Source: Gillisia hiemivivida
GTDB taxonomy: Bacteria; Bacteroidota; Bacteroidia; Flavobacteriales; Flavobacteriaceae
Direction: 5' to 3'
Length of the DNA stretch: 64,000 nucleotides
Assembly: GCF_007997295.1 (NCBI RefSeq)
Contig: NZ_VORY01000005.1
Location: 124,001-188,000, forward strand
The notes under the pieces were generated by a model that did not search any database, had not been told where the DNA came from, and worked only from the letters and a program-made list of their open reading frames with translations. Within the stretch, counting starts at the first letter, position 1; each line of letters begins with the position of its first letter. Positions 7,943 to 18,527 of the stretch are shown in pieces. The translations under genes and the position numbers were made by a program.

Positions 7943-10558
7943 TTACTCTAAAAAGCTTTTGGCATTTTCCAAAGCTTCAGCAATTCCTTGCGGATTCTTG
8001 CCTCCTGCAGTTGCAAAAAATGCTTGGCCCCCACCGCCTCCTTGGATATATTTCCCTAATTCTCTAACCACTTTTCCTGCATCTAAATTCTTCTGCTTTA
8101 CCAATTCTTTAGAAATAAAGCAGGAAAGTAGAGCCTTTCCATCATTTTCTGCTCCCAGTAATAAAAATAAATTGTCATTATTTTCACCAAGCTGAAATGC
8201 AAGATCTTTTATTCCACCAGCATCTAGATCTACTTTTTTAGCTAGAAAAGAAATTCCATTGATTTCAGTTATTTCCTTTTGTAGTTCCCCTTTTAGATCT
8301 TTTGCTTTCTCTCTCAATAAAACATCTAACTGTTTCTTAAGGTTTGCATTTTCTTCCTGAATATTTTGAATCGCTTTTATAGGATTGTTAGTATTCTTCA
8401 GCTCAGCTGAGATTTCACTTAAAACTGAAGTTTGCTCTGTAAAGTACCTCTTAACAGCATCTCCAGTTATGGCTTCAATTCTTCTTATTCCTGCTGCAAC
8501 AGCACCTTCAGAAGTGATCTTAAAATACCAGATCTCTGCCGTATTATTTACATGAGTCCCACCACAAAGTTCCATAGAATTTCCAAATTTTATAGCTCTT
8601 ACAGAATCCCCATATTTTTCTCCAAATAAAGCAATCGCACCTTGACCTATAGCTTCATCGTAAGTTAAATCACGTTGCTCATTTAATTTAATTTGCTCCT
8701 GAATTCTTGAGTTAACAAAATGTTCTACTTTGGTTAATTCTTCGGAAGTAAGTTTGCTAAAATGAGAAAAATCGAATCTTAAATGATCATGATTCACCAT
8801 AGATCCTTTTTGCTCTACATGAATTCCAAGAACATGTCTTAATGCCTGATGTAGTAAATGGGTAGCAGTATGATTTGCTTCTGTTCTTCTTCTTTTAGTA
8901 GTATCTACCTTAGCCATTAATAAACCAGATAAGTCTTTAGGTAAGGTTTTAGTAAAATGGATAATTAAATTATTTTCTTTTTTAGTATCAATAACCCCAA
9001 TCTTTTCAGCATCCAGACTTAACAGAAATCCCTTATCCCCTACTTGTCCTCCACCTTCTGGGTAGAATGGTGTCTTATTTAATACTATTTGAAATAATTG
9101 ACCGTCTTTCTTACTATCAACCTTTCTATATCTGGTAATTTCTACCGGCGACTCTACAAGATCATAACCTACAAATGGGTTAACATCTTCTTTTCCACGA
9201 ACAGTCCAATCTCCAGCAGTAACTACAGATGCAGCTCTGGATCTATCTTTTTGTTGTTTTAATTCGGCATTAAATTCATTTTCATCTAGGCTATAACCAC
9301 GTTCTCTTAATATAAGGGCTGTAAGATCTATTGGGAAGCCAAAGGTGTCAAAAAGCTCGAATGCTTTTTTTCCTGAAACAACCTCACCTTCAGTTTCATC
9401 AATGATCTTTTCAAGTAAAATAAGCCCTTGATCCAAAGTTCTTAAAAAAGACTGCTCTTCTTCTCTGATTACATTTTCAATTAAAGATTTTTGAGATTTA
9501 AGCTCTGGGAAAGCTTCTCCCATTTGATTGCTTAAAGTGGCAACCAATTTATAGATAAAAGGTTCCTTAATATTAAGGAAGGTAAATCCATATCTAATTG
9601 CTCTTCTCAAAATACGTCTTATTACATATCCTGCGCCAGTATTGCTTGGTAATTGACCATCTGCAATAGAAAATGCAACTGCACGAATATGATCTGCAAC
9701 TACTCTTATCGCAATATCTGTTTTCTCAGATTCCCCATAAGTTGAGCTTGTTACCTTTTCTATGCTAGAAATTAGCGGAGTAAAGACATCGGTATCGTAA
9801 TTAGATTTCTTATCCTGAAGCACCATACATAAGCGTTCAAAGCCCATTCCTGTATCTACGTGTTGTGCTGGAAGCTTTTCAAGCGAACCATCTGCTTTTC
9901 GGTTGAATTCCATAAAAACAAGATTCCAGATCTCTACCACCTGAGGATGATCTGCATTTACAAGATCTCTTCCGGGAACCGCTGCTTTTTCTTCTTCAGT
10001 TCTAAGATCCACATGAATTTCAGAACATGGTCCACATGGTCCCTGATCTCCCATTTCCCAAAAATTATCTTTTTTATCACCGTAGATAATTCGCTCTTCA
10101 GGAACAATTTCTTTCCAAAGATCATATGCTTCTTGGTCCAATCCTAGATTATCATTGTCTGAAGATCCTTCGAAAACAGAAACATATAATAGATCCTTTT
10201 TAACTTTAAAAACCTCTGTTAACAGCTCCCAAGCAAAATGAATTGCTTCTGTCTTAAAATAATCTCCGAAACTCCAATTCCCTAGCATCTCAAACATTGT
10301 ATGATGGTAAGTATCCATCCCAACTTCCTCCAAATCGTTGTGTTTCCCGCTAACACGAAGACATTTTTGAGTATCTGTAACCCTATTATGCTTTGGCACG
10401 GTATTTCCTAGGAAATATTCCTTAAATTGGTTCATTCCTGCGTTGGTAAACATCAAGGTTGGATCGTCCTTAATGACCATTGGAGCAGAAGCTACAATTT
10501 CATGGGATTTAGATTGAAAAAATTCGAGGTATTTTGAACGTATCTCTTGAGATTTCAT
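7943..10558 (-). CDS. alaS: Alanine--tRNA ligase
   Basis: This 871-residue cytoplasmic enzyme charges tRNA-Ala. It shows the class II catalytic N-terminus ([15 protein letters not shown]), a [13 protein letters not shown] segment, and the editing domain with HTATHLLH at about residues 562-569 and CGGTH at about 666-670, which supply the zinc ligands. The C-terminal Gly-rich [14 protein letters not shown] segment is typical of the oligomerisation (C-Ala) domain. The length is normal for the family. It begins 131 bases from the divergent M23 peptidase gene and is followed by the GSCFA gene. Confidence 0.98.
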   Translation of the reverse strand: MKSQEIRSKYLEFFQSKSHEIVASAPMVIKDDPTLMFTNAGMNQFKEYFLGNTVPKHNRVTDTQKCLRVSGKHNDLEEVGMDTYHHTMFEMLGNWSFGDYFKTEAIHFAWELLTEVFKVKKDLLYVSVFEGSSDNDNLGLDQEAYDLWKEIVPEERIIYGDKKDNFWEMGDQGPCGPCSEIHVDLRTEEEKAAVPGRDLVNADHPQVVEIWNLVFMEFNRKADGSLEKLPAQHVDTGMGFERLCMVLQDKKSNYDTDVFTPLISSIEKVTSSTYGESEKTDIAIRVVADHIRAVAFSIADGQLPSNTGAGYVIRRILRRAIRYGFTFLNIKEPFIYKLVATLSNQMGEAFPELKSQKSLIENVIREEEQSFLRTLDQGLILLEKIIDETEGEVVSGKKAFELFDTFGFPIDLTALILRERGYSLDENEFNAELKQQKDRSRAASVVTAGDWTVRGKEDVNPFVGYDLVESPVEITRYRKVDSKKDGQLFQIVLNKTPFYPEGGGQVGDKGFLLSLDAEKIGVIDTKKENNLIIHFTKTLPKDLSGLLMAKVDTTKRRRTEANHTATHLLHQALRHVLGIHVEQKGSMVNHDHLRFDFSHFSKLTSEELTKVEHFVNSRIQEQIKLNEQRDLTYDEAIGQGAIALFGEKYGDSVRAIKFGNSMELCGGTHVNNTAEIWYFKITSEGAVAAGIRRIEAITGDAVKRYFTEQTSVLSEISAELKNTNNPIKAIQNIQEENANLKKQLDVLLREKAKDLKGELQKEITEINGISFLAKKVDLDAGGIKDLAFQLGENNDNLFLLLGAENDGKALLSCFISKELVKQKNLDAGKVVRELGKYIQGGGGGQAFFATAGGKNPQGIAEALENAKSFLE

Positions 10559-10610
10559 ATGCGGAAAAGAGTCAAATAATTAATTAATTGGAGGATGAGA
10601 AAACAATTTT

Positions 10611-10618
10611 TATATTTG
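10611..10618 (+). promoter_or_regulatory. -7 box for the M23 peptidase operon
   Basis: TATATTTG is an exact TAnnTTTG match, 72 bases before the ATG of the peptidase gene. Confidence 0.5.
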
Positions 10619-10689
10619 TTCGTTACTCATTACCCATTGCATGATTTTTGCAAGATTATATACTCGCAAAAATAGCATAATTTTAATAT

Positions 10690-11667
10690 ATGTCGAAGGT
10701 TAAATATTATTACGATAGTGAAACGCTTTCATATAAAAAAATAGCACATAAAAGTGGAAGAAAATTCGGTTTTGCTCTTATTGGAGTTGCCGGAGCTTTT
10801 CTAGCTGGTTTTATTTTATTGGTTATCTATATTAATATTCCTCAAATTGAGACGCCCAAGGAAATGGCTCTTAAACGAGAATTGCAAAACATGCAATTAC
10901 AGTATAATATAGTCAACAAAAAAATGGATCAGATCGAGAATGTCTTGGCTAATGTAGAAGACAGAGACAATAACATCTATAGATTGTATTTTGAATCTAA
11001 TCCCATTCCAGAAGAACAACGTAAAGCTGGATTTGGAGGGATTAACCGTTATAAAAATTTAGAAGGCTACGAAAACTCTAAATTAATTACAGAAACCAAT
11101 CGTAGAATGGACATTCTTTCCAAGCAAATTGTGGTACAGTCTAAATCTTTAGATGAAATTGCAGTTCTTGCTGAAGAAAAAGAAAAATTACTAGCAGCAA
11201 TTCCTGCTATCCAACCTGTGAAAAATGAAAATTTAAAACGTATTGCTTCTGGTTATGGATGGAGAAATGATCCATTTACTAAAGTTAAAAAATTCCATTA
11301 TGGAATGGACTTTTCTGCACCAAGAGGCACGCCGGTGTATGCTACCGGAGATGGTCGTATAGAACGTGCAGATAATAGATCTACAGGTTATGGAAATCAT
11401 ATTAGAATAGATCATGGGTATGGCTATACCAGTCTCTATGGGCATTTGTATAAATATAATGTTCGTAAGGGACAAAAAGTGAAGCGCGGGGATGTCATTG
11501 GATTTGTGGGAAGCACAGGACGATCAGAAGCCCCTCACCTACACTATGAGATCTTCATGAATGAAGATCGAATAAATCCTATAAACTTTTACTACGGAAA
11601 TCTTTCTCCCGAGGAATTTGATCAGGTCCTAATCAAGGCGCAACAAGAAAACCAATCTCTGGATTAA
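10690..11667 (+). CDS. M23 family metallopeptidase (membrane-anchored)
   Basis: The 325-residue protein has one N-terminal membrane segment (FALIGVAGAFLAGFILLVIYI, about residues 29-49, quoted in part), then a coiled-coil-like region, then an M23 peptidase domain. The zinc site is visible as HYGMDFSAPRGTPV near residue 204 (HxxxD) and HLHYEIF near residue 284 (HxH). M23 enzymes cut peptide cross-links of peptidoglycan in the periplasm. The gene heads a tight unit: it overlaps the MerR gene by one base, and LemA and two TPM genes follow. Confidence 0.93.
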   Translation: MSKVKYYYDSETLSYKKIAHKSGRKFGFALIGVAGAFLAGFILLVIYINIPQIETPKEMALKRELQNMQLQYNIVNKKMDQIENVLANVEDRDNNIYRLYFESNPIPEEQRKAGFGGINRYKNLEGYENSKLITETNRRMDILSKQIVVQSKSLDEIAVLAEEKEKLLAAIPAIQPVKNENLKRIASGYGWRNDPFTKVKKFHYGMDFSAPRGTPVYATGDGRIERADNRSTGYGNHIRIDHGYGYTSLYGHLYKYNVRKGQKVKRGDVIGFVGSTGRSEAPHLHYEIFMNEDRINPINFYYGNLSPEEFDQVLIKAQQENQSLD

Positions 11668-11996
11668 TGCATATAAACCTACCGGAAAAAAGATACTATG
11701 CCATTGGCGAAGTTGCCGAAGCTTTTGGAGTTAACACCTCGCTTATTAGATTTTGGGAAAAAGAGTTCGATGCTCTAAAACCAAAAAAGAATGCGAAAGG
11801 CAATAGGCTATTTACGCCTCAGGATATTAAAAATCTTGAACTTATCTATCATCTTGTAAAAGAGCGTGGTTTTACTTTAGAAGGCGCAAAAATTCATTTA
11901 AAAGAAGAAAAGAAAAAAACTCTTAGTAACTTTGAAATTATACGTAAACTACAGACCGTAAAATCTGAATTAACAAAAATCAAAAATCAACTATAA
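11667..11996 (+). CDS. MerR family transcriptional regulator
   Basis: This 109-residue protein is essentially a MerR winged-helix domain. It begins KRYYAIGEVAEAFGVNTSLI (helix-turn-helix, residues ~7-26) followed by RFWEKEFDAL and the RLFTPQDIKNLELI wing region. It lacks the long effector-binding domain; only a short helix remains after residue 80. It starts within the stop codon of the peptidase gene, which implies translational coupling. The effector is unknown. Confidence 0.9.
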   Translation: MHINLPEKRYYAIGEVAEAFGVNTSLIRFWEKEFDALKPKKNAKGNRLFTPQDIKNLELIYHLVKERGFTLEGAKIHLKEEKKKTLSNFEIIRKLQTVKSELTKIKNQL

Positions 11997-11997
11997 C

Positions 11998-12597
11998 ATG
12001 AAAAAATGGCTTATCCCGACAATTGCGATTATTGTCTTAGGTATTATAATTTACAGTACCACTGTAGGATTTAACAACACAGCAATTGTAAAACAGGAAG
12101 ATGCTAGAGAGACTTGGTCCAATGTGGAAAGTTCCTATCAACGTAGAAACGACCTTATTGGGAACTTGGTAAATACTGTAAAAGGGGCAGCAGATTTCGA
12201 AAGAGGAACACTTACAGATGTTATTGAGGCCAGATCTAAGGCTACGGGAGTAACAATAGATCCAACCAATATTACTCCCGAGCAAATGGCTCAATTCCAA
12301 CAAGCACAAGGTGGCGTTTCTTCAGCTTTATCAAGGCTTTTAGTTACAGTAGAACGTTATCCTGAGTTAAAAGCAAATCAAAACTTTCTTCAGTTACAAT
12401 CTCAATTAGAAGGAACAGAGAATAGAATTAATGTAGCAAGAGATCGCTACAATGCAGCTGTTACTGAATTCAATAAGTACATTAGACAATTCCCGAATAC
12501 TATTTTTGCAGGTTGGTTTGGATTTGACCAGATGGTGAGATACGAAGCCGATTTAGGATCTGAGGATGCTCCGGATGTAGAATTCGATTTTAAATAG
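11998..12597 (+). CDS. LemA family protein
   Basis: The 199-residue product has an N-terminal membrane anchor (IPTIAIIVLGIIIYSTTVGF) and the LemA core: ARETWSNVESSYQRRNDLI, NLVNTVKGAADFE, then VTVERYPELKANQNFLQLQ and a final RYNAAVTEFNKYIRQFPN. The second half is helical. LemA proteins sit in the inner membrane with a helical outside domain; their biochemical role is unsettled. The tight neighbourhood with two TPM proteins is the standard lemA-TPM arrangement. Confidence 0.95.
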   Translation: MKKWLIPTIAIIVLGIIIYSTTVGFNNTAIVKQEDARETWSNVESSYQRRNDLIGNLVNTVKGAADFERGTLTDVIEARSKATGVTIDPTNITPEQMAQFQQAQGGVSSALSRLLVTVERYPELKANQNFLQLQSQLEGTENRINVARDRYNAAVTEFNKYIRQFPNTIFAGWFGFDQMVRYEADLGSEDAPDVEFDFK

Positions 12598-12605
12598 ATC
12601 TTAAT

Positions 12606-13046
12606 ATGAGTAAAGTAGAAGATTTTTTGACCAAACAAGATGAAGGAGAAATTGTTGAGGCGATAAGGAAGGCAGAAAAAGCTACTTCCGGAGAGATCCG
12701 CGTACATATAGAAAAAACCCATGGAGCTACAGATATTTTCGAACGCTCCATGGAAGTTTTTCATCTCTTAAAAATGGATAACACCAAGGAGGAGAATGGA
12801 GTTCTTATCTACGTTGCGGTTGAAGATCGGGATTTTGTAATTTATGGTGATAGCGGGATTAACAAAGTAGTTCCAACAGATTTTTGGGAGAGCACTAAAG
12901 ACGCTATTGTTGCCCAATTTAAATCCGGTAATTTCAAACAAGGTCTTATAGATGGAATCTTAAAAGCCGGAAAAGAATTACAAACACATTTTCCCTGGAA
13001 CGAAGATGGCACAAATGAACTCTCCAACACTATATCTAAAGGATAA
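12606..13046 (+). CDS. TPM domain protein (soluble)
   Basis: The 146-residue protein has the TPM (TLP18.3/Psb32/MOLO-1) pattern: EIVEAIRKAEKATSGEIRVH at the start, ENGVLIYVAVEDRDFVIYGD in the middle, and a helical end. It has no signal peptide or membrane segment. It sits between lemA (8-base gap) and a second, membrane-bound TPM gene (directly adjacent). The function of the family in bacteria is poorly defined. Confidence 0.9.
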   Translation: MSKVEDFLTKQDEGEIVEAIRKAEKATSGEIRVHIEKTHGATDIFERSMEVFHLLKMDNTKEENGVLIYVAVEDRDFVIYGDSGINKVVPTDFWESTKDAIVAQFKSGNFKQGLIDGILKAGKELQTHFPWNEDGTNELSNTISKG

Positions 13047-13856
13047 ATGCTGAATTCCAAATTTTCATTTCTAATAACTTTTTTATTTTTACTTTCATTT
13101 TCAATTGATGCGGTCGCACAATTGGACGTTCCACCCAAACCTAAAAAGGAAACCAGTGTTTATGACTCTGCAGATATGCTAACTCCTTCTGAAGAGCAGT
13201 TACTGGAGCAAAAACTAATTAATTACGCAGATACCACTTCCACACAAATTGTAATTGCCACAATAGAATCCCTAAATGGAGAATATATTGGTTTATATGC
13301 TCCAAAATGGGCGCAAGAATGGGGAATAGGGCAAGCTAAAGAAGATAATGGATTACTGATCTTGCTTTCTAAAGTAGATAGAAAAATATGGATCACCACT
13401 GGGTATGGCTTAGAAGAGTATCTAACCGATTATAACACAAAAGACATTATAGAAAACATCATTCTGCCTGAATTTAAAAATGGTTCCTTTTATGGTGGAT
13501 TGGATCAAGGAACTACTGCAATATTTCAAGTTTTAGACGGAAGTTTTGAAGGTTCTCCGGTAAGGGAGAATAAACCTTCAGGGATCCCTATCAATTTAAT
13601 TGTGATGGGAATTTTCTTCGTGATTTTTCTTATTTCCTTGGCGAAAAAGAACCGAAACAATAAAGGCGGACCGGGAAGCAGAGGCGGAATGGGAAGCACA
13701 ATATTAGATGCTATTATTTTAAGTAGTCTTGGAAGAGGTGCTTTTGGTGGCGGTAGCTCTGGTGGTGGCGGTGGCTTTGGTGGCGGCGGAGGCGGCTTTG
13801 GTGGTGGCTTCGGCGGCGGTGGCTTTGGTGGTGGTGGTGCCGGCGGAAGTTGGTAA
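13047..13856 (+). CDS. TPM domain protein with signal peptide, membrane segment and Gly-rich tail
   Basis: The 269-residue product has a signal peptide (FLFLLSFSIDAVAQ), then a TPM domain at about residues 30-165 (VYDSADMLTPSEEQLLEQKL, QIVIATIESLNGEY, KEDNGLLILLSKVDRKIWI). A membrane helix (INLIVMGIFFVIFLISLA) follows near residue 185, and the tail is almost pure Gly/Ser/Phe ending GGAGGSW. The YgcG-like architecture is an outside TPM domain anchored by a C-terminal helix, with the Gly tail in the cytoplasm. It is the last gene of the operon and shares a bidirectional terminator with der. Confidence 0.92.
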   Translation: MLNSKFSFLITFLFLLSFSIDAVAQLDVPPKPKKETSVYDSADMLTPSEEQLLEQKLINYADTTSTQIVIATIESLNGEYIGLYAPKWAQEWGIGQAKEDNGLLILLSKVDRKIWITTGYGLEEYLTDYNTKDIIENIILPEFKNGSFYGGLDQGTTAIFQVLDGSFEGSPVRENKPSGIPINLIVMGIFFVIFLISLAKKNRNNKGGPGSRGGMGSTILDAIILSSLGRGAFGGGSSGGGGGFGGGGGGFGGGFGGGGFGGGGAGGSW

Positions 13857-13878
13857 TTACTCAGTTAACAATAAATAA

Positions 13879-13920
13879 TTAGCAGTTAGCAGTTAGCAGT
13901 TAGCAGTTAGCAGTTAGCAG
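13879..13920. repeat. Heptanucleotide tandem array (TTAGCAG) x6
   Basis: Six perfect 7-base units TTAGCAG stand between the TPM gene and the terminator. This is one of four 7-base arrays in the window. Confidence 0.95.
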
Positions 13921-14011
13921 AATTTAAATATTCTGAATCTCAGTTAAAAGACTTATTAGATTTAATTTTTAAAACAGAAACCTAAGTCTAAAACGAAAAC
14001 ATTATAAATAG

Positions 14012-14048
14012 AAAAAATCCCAAAAGATTAATATCTTTTGGGATTTTT
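14012..14048. terminator. Bidirectional terminator between TPM operon and der
   Basis: A 17-bp stem (AAAAAATCCCAAAAGAT and complement) with a TAAT loop has A/T tracts on both sides, placed between convergent genes. Confidence 0.9.
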
Positions 14049-14074
14049 TTATTGAATTTAGATTTTAGAAAAAG

Positions 14075-15382
14075 TTACTTCTTTCTAAAATATACAGATA
14101 CCGGTACTCCTTTAAAGTCGTACTCTTCTCTTAGTTTATTTTCTAAATAACGCTTATATGGGTCTCTTACATACTGTGGAAGATTACAGAAAAATGCAAA
14201 CTGAGGCTGTGGAGTAGGCAATTGCATACAGAACTTGATCTTTACATATTTCCCTTTCCAAGCCGGAGGAGGATAACTTTCTATAATTGGCAACATGCGC
14301 TCGTTAAGCTCGCTAGTTTTAATTTTCTTGCTTCTGTTTTTAAATACTTCAACTGCAGTTTCTATCGCCTTGAAGATTCTTTGCTTAGTTAATACCGAAA
14401 TAAATACAATTGGCACATCTGTAAAAGGTTCAATTTCACTTCTAATTCTGCGCTCATATTCTTTCATAGTATTGGTTTCCTTATCTTCAACCAAATCCCA
14501 TTTATTAACCAAGATCACGATTCCTTTTCTATTACGTTGTGCAAGCCAGAAAATGTTTTGGACTTGACCATCAAAACCTCTGGTTGCATCTAAAATAATA
14601 AGACACACATCACAATTTTCTATTGCTCGAACAGATCTCATTACAGAATAAAATTCCAGATCTTCTTTTACTTTAGATTTTCTTCTAATTCCGGCAGTAT
14701 CTACCAAATTAAATTCGAATCCGTATCTATTATATTTTGTGTCAATTGCATCTCTAGTAGTTCCGGCAACATCGGTTACAATATATCTCTCTTCCCCGAT
14801 CAATGCGTTTATAAAAGAAGATTTTCCTGCATTTGGTCTTCCTACTACCGCAAAACGAGGTAATTCAGATTCTTCCTCATCTTCTAATTCTGGCAATATC
14901 TCTATTAATGCATCTAATAATTCTCCAGTTCCACTTCCACTGGTACTAGCAATTGGATATAATTCTCCTAATCCTAAAGAATAGAATTCTACTGCATTTT
15001 CCAGTCTTTTAGAATTATCTACCTTATTAACAGCTAACAATACCGGCTTATCTTGCTTTCTAAGCAAATTTGCCACATCTTCATCCATCCCAGTAACTCC
15101 AGATTCTACATCTACCATAAAGATAATAGCATCTGCTTCTTCTATAGCTAGTATTACCTGCTTATCGATCTCTGCTTCAAAAATATCATCACTACCTTTA
15201 ACGTATCCACCAGTATCAATAAGGGAGAATACTTGACCATTCCAGTCGGATTTTCCATAATGACGGTCTCGGGTTACCCCACTTACCGAATCCACAATAG
15301 CCTCACGGCGTTGAATTAATCGGTTAAAAAAAGTGGATTTACCTACGTTTGGTCTTCCCACAATGGCTACTATATTGCCCAT
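14075..15382 (-). CDS. der: Ribosome-associated GTPase Der (EngA)
   Basis: The 435-residue protein has two tandem GTPase domains, the hallmark of Der, needed for 50S ribosomal subunit assembly. Domain 1 has [11 protein letters not shown] at residues ~8-18, DTGGY, and NKVD. Domain 2 has [11 protein letters not shown] from about residue 182, [11 protein letters not shown] and NKWD. A C-terminal KH-like domain follows ([13 protein letters not shown]...FFRKK). The length is normal. It is monocistronic as far as can be seen. Confidence 0.98.
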   Translation of the reverse strand: MGNIVAIVGRPNVGKSTFFNRLIQRREAIVDSVSGVTRDRHYGKSDWNGQVFSLIDTGGYVKGSDDIFEAEIDKQVILAIEEADAIIFMVDVESGVTGMDEDVANLLRKQDKPVLLAVNKVDNSKRLENAVEFYSLGLGELYPIASTSGSGTGELLDALIEILPELEDEEESELPRFAVVGRPNAGKSSFINALIGEERYIVTDVAGTTRDAIDTKYNRYGFEFNLVDTAGIRRKSKVKEDLEFYSVMRSVRAIENCDVCLIILDATRGFDGQVQNIFWLAQRNRKGIVILVNKWDLVEDKETNTMKEYERRIRSEIEPFTDVPIVFISVLTKQRIFKAIETAVEVFKNRSKKIKTSELNERMLPIIESYPPPAWKGKYVKIKFCMQLPTPQPQFAFFCNLPQYVRDPYKRYLENKLREEYDFKGVPVSVYFRKK

Positions 15383-15536
15383 ATCGACTTTAATCTTAAA
15401 TTAGGCTGCAAAATTAGGGTTTTTAGTTGAATAATAAGGTAGAAAGAAGTCCTGTGTATAAGAATGCAAAAAAGCAATTTAAACTACTTTTTAAAAATAA
15501 AATATTTTTGGTGAAATAGAATTAGTTTTCACTGAT

Positions 15537-16118
15537 TCAATCATTTAAAGAATCCAAAAAATTCACAAGTAATTCTTTTCCTTCTTCCCAGATTTCAAAT
15601 TCTTCAGCTCCGCAGATATGATTCTTTTTTCCAATATTTATAAGGGGGATGGCCAAGCGATCAGACCATTTTTCAGCAACCTCTATAGCGCACCACTCAT
15701 CGTTTTCGCTAGAGACCATGATCCCAGGAATAAATAATTTGCTTTTCGGCATGGGTACAAAACCTGAACATTCTTTTGGAAAATCATCCCGTTCTATATC
15801 TGGCAAAGCCACCATAAAAACCCCTTTTACGCCATTTAGTTTATTCAAATGATCGGCATGAATTACAGCGCCGCCACCAAGGCTATGTGAGATTAGTATA
15901 ATAGGTTTCTCGCTATACTTCTGAATATAAGATTCTAAATTTTTTACCCAAGCTTCTCTATCTGGGTTTTCCCAATCTTTCTGAACTACTCTTTTAATTT
16001 CAGGAAACAAATTTTCCCATTGGGTGTGCCAATGGTTTTCTCCAGAATCCCCAATCCCCGGGACATTAAGAAACTGGTACTTTTCTGTATACTTCCTTAA
16101 GGCATTATTAAGCGTCAT
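15537..16118 (-). CDS. RBBP9/YdeN-type alpha/beta hydrolase
   Basis: The 193-residue protein contains the nucleophile elbow SHSLGGGAVIH (Ser near residue 78) and HWHTQWENLFPE near the N-terminus. It also has a late Asp (SSENDEWCAIEVAE) and His (GKKNHICGAEEF) that complete a Ser-Asp-His triad. The WxxxW-like start and this spacing are typical of the RBBP9/YdeN serine hydrolase family. The natural substrate is unknown. It lies 22 bases downstream of the SerB-SerA fusion in the same direction and is probably in the same transcript. Confidence 0.85.
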   Translation of the reverse strand: MTLNNALRKYTEKYQFLNVPGIGDSGENHWHTQWENLFPEIKRVVQKDWENPDREAWVKNLESYIQKYSEKPIILISHSLGGGAVIHADHLNKLNGVKGVFMVALPDIERDDFPKECSGFVPMPKSKLFIPGIMVSSENDEWCAIEVAEKWSDRLAIPLINIGKKNHICGAEEFEIWEEGKELLVNFLDSLND

Positions 16119-16140
16119 TCAGAATAATTTAATATAGTCA

Positions 16141-18033
16141 TTAATAAAGCACTCTAAACTTAATTGTGTGTTCTATCTTTTTCAATTCTTTAATAACCTC
16201 TGTGTCGTAAGCCTTATCTATATCTGTAATTACATATCCAATGGTCTCATTGGTTTTAAGATATTGTCCAACAATATTAATATCATGGGCCGCAAGTATC
16301 TTATTAATTTTGGCGATGATCCCTGGTCTATTCATATGAATATGGATCAATCTATGGGCATTCTCTAAAATAGGTAATTGTAGATTAGGGAAATTCACAG
16401 AGTTGGTTGTTCCTCCTGTATTTATATAATCTATAATCTTCCCAGGAACAAAATTCCCTATATTCACCTGTGCTTCTTCTGTGCTACCTCCAATATGTGG
16501 AGTTAAGATCACGTTTGGTAAATTTCTTAAAGCTGACTCAAAAGTGTCGTTATTTGTTTTTGGTTCTTCAGGAAAAACATCTATTCCTGCTCCCCTTACT
16601 TTCCCTGATTTTATGTTTTGCTGAAGAGATTCAATCTCAACCACATGACCTCTACTTAAATTTAGTAAGATCACCCCTTCTTTCATCTGCTCAAACTGTT
16701 TTGCAGAAATAAGATCTTTATTCTCTTTTCTTCCATCTACATGTAAACTAACAATATCAGATTTCTTCAACAATTCCTCTAGACTACTACATTTTGTTGC
16801 GTTCCCTAAAGCTAATTTTTCAACCAGGTCATAATAATAAACATCGAATCCAATGGCTTCAGCAAGAATAGAAAGTTGAGAACCAATATTTCCATATCCT
16901 ACAATCCCTAGTTTTTTTCCGCGAATCTCAAAACTATTACTGGCAGACTTGTCCCAGTTCCCATCATGCATTTTGGAGATCTTATCTGGAAGATTCCGCA
17001 TTAAAAGAATAATTTCTCCTATTGCCAATTCTACTACACTTCTAGTATTGCTATAGGGCGCATTAAAAACAGCCACTCCTTTTTCCAAGCAGGCATCAAG
17101 ATCTATCTGATTAGTTCCAATACAAAAAGCTCCAACTGCAATTAATCTATTTGCATTGGCTAGAACTTTTTTGGTTAGCTGGGTTTTAGAGCGTATTCCT
17201 AAAACTGAAACATCCTTTATCTTTTCAGACAATTCCTCTTCATCCATCGCGCCGGTATATATAGTAACATTATAACCTTCGTTCTTTAATATTTTCAAAG
17301 CATCTGGATGGATGTTTTCCAAAAGCATCACCTTTATTCTGTTCTTAGGATAAGAAATAGCTTTATTCATTTTATGCATATATAAGAATTCATCTAAACT
17401 TGGTGTAATATGGTCAGCTTTTTTCAAAACGCTATCTCTTTCTACGTTTTCTGTAAAAGCATAGAATTTATTTGCTAGGCCTGCTGCTTTAATTTCATAA
17501 TCTGTATAGCCATCTCCAATTACATAAACATCTCCCTGTAGATCCATCAATTTTAGCTGTTCTACTTTGCCATTATTAGAAGAAAGAACATTATCCTTAT
17601 TAAAACTTATAATATTATCTGCGTCATCAAAAACAAAATCGTTTGCAAAAACATGATCGGCTTTAAGTCCAAGTTCTTTTACAATTGGAATTATAAACTC
17701 TTTGAAACCATTGGAAATGATATAAATATCTTCTTTATTCTCTTCAAAAAAAGATTCGTTCCTAACAAATGAGGTAGAAATTCTAGTTTTTAAGGTTTCT
17801 ATTAATGGTTCAAGATGTGCTTTTTTAGCATTCAATAATTTTAAACGCTGCACTAGAGATTCTCTAAATGACAAGCCACCCTCCATTCCGCGATCTGTAA
17901 GAGATTTTAATTCTTCCAGTTTTTCCTTTTTGTTTTTATCTCCACTTAAGGAGATCTCTCCAAGAATATCTAGGGCTTCTACTTGAGTAAAAGTGCTATC
18001 AAAATCTATCACATAATTTCTCTTAATCTCCAT
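16141..18033 (-). CDS. serA: Bifunctional phosphoserine phosphatase-like HAD / phosphoglycerate dehydrogenase fusion
   Basis: The 630-residue protein joins two steps of serine synthesis. Residues ~1-215 are a HAD phosphatase of the SerB type: DFDSTFTQVEAL (motif I), IISNGFKEF (motif II) and VIGDGYTDYEIKAAG (motif IV). Residues ~230-545 are a D-3-phosphoglycerate dehydrogenase: GIRSKTQL, GAFCIGTNQ, the NAD loop LGIVGYGNIGSQL, and the catalytic His in LTPHIGGSTEEAQ. The last ~70 residues are an ACT-like domain (IHMNRPGIIAKINKILAA), which in SerA binds serine as feedback inhibitor. Whether the phosphatase part acts on phosphoserine in vivo is inferred from motifs. A 3-phosphoserine aminotransferase gene is not adjacent. 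Confidence 0.93.
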   Translation of the reverse strand: MEIKRNYVIDFDSTFTQVEALDILGEISLSGDKNKKEKLEELKSLTDRGMEGGLSFRESLVQRLKLLNAKKAHLEPLIETLKTRISTSFVRNESFFEENKEDIYIISNGFKEFIIPIVKELGLKADHVFANDFVFDDADNIISFNKDNVLSSNNGKVEQLKLMDLQGDVYVIGDGYTDYEIKAAGLANKFYAFTENVERDSVLKKADHITPSLDEFLYMHKMNKAISYPKNRIKVMLLENIHPDALKILKNEGYNVTIYTGAMDEEELSEKIKDVSVLGIRSKTQLTKKVLANANRLIAVGAFCIGTNQIDLDACLEKGVAVFNAPYSNTRSVVELAIGEIILLMRNLPDKISKMHDGNWDKSASNSFEIRGKKLGIVGYGNIGSQLSILAEAIGFDVYYYDLVEKLALGNATKCSSLEELLKKSDIVSLHVDGRKENKDLISAKQFEQMKEGVILLNLSRGHVVEIESLQQNIKSGKVRGAGIDVFPEEPKTNNDTFESALRNLPNVILTPHIGGSTEEAQVNIGNFVPGKIIDYINTGGTTNSVNFPNLQLPILENAHRLIHIHMNRPGIIAKINKILAAHDINIVGQYLKTNETIGYVITDIDKAYDTEVIKELKKIEHTIKFRVLY

Positions 18034-18303
18034 AAATACAATATTCGAAATGTTTTTTTCAAAGGCTTAAAACTACCATTTTTAAGAGTAATTAAAGCGC
18101 TAAAGCAAATTAATTAAGTTGAAATTAACGATTAAAAAGAGATGCTGACTATAGTTATGGATTCGATAATTTACATGGATTATTTCTGAATAAAATGTAA
18201 TTTTTTTGATATCTGGTAATTAAAATATTCCATTATGTCATTTCTGAAAAAATATCAATTCAGCTGAATTAACAACTATATCCACAAAATTGAAGGTTTC
18301 AAA

Positions 18304-18482
18304 TCAAGAACCTCGGGGCAAGCCCGCCCGAACGGTACGGGCGGGCCCACGAGGTATGTCTCGATGGTTCGGGAGGAAAATACTTTTAAAAATTTGATGC
18401 AAGCCCGACTGAATGTTTCGGGCAGGCCTCGGGGAACCTGCCCAGCCGGTCAGGCGGGTTAAGCCCTCAATGAGGGATTAAA
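18304..18482 (+). repeat. Three-hairpin dispersed repeat, copy A (long form)
   Basis: It begins TCAAGAACCTCGGGGCAAGC and ends CCCTCAATGAGGGATTAAA. It has a first hairpin extended by an extra GC-rich arm (CCCGCCCGAACGGTACGGGC), a middle GGGCAGGCCTCGGGG block, and an inserted AACCTGCCCAGCCGGTCAGG arm that also occurs in copy G. It lies in a 1-kb gene-free stretch. Confidence 0.9.
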
Positions 18483-18490
18483 TTCAATAA

Positions 18491-18527
18491 AAAACCCAAG
18501 AAACTATTTTTAAAAAGTTTCTCGGGT
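18491..18527 (-). terminator. Left-facing terminator with no assigned gene
   Basis: The stem ACCCAAGAAACT / AGTTTCTCGGGT (one mismatch) with a 10-base loop is followed on the reverse strand by six T. It implies a leftward transcript starting inside 18530-19000. Confidence 0.6.
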
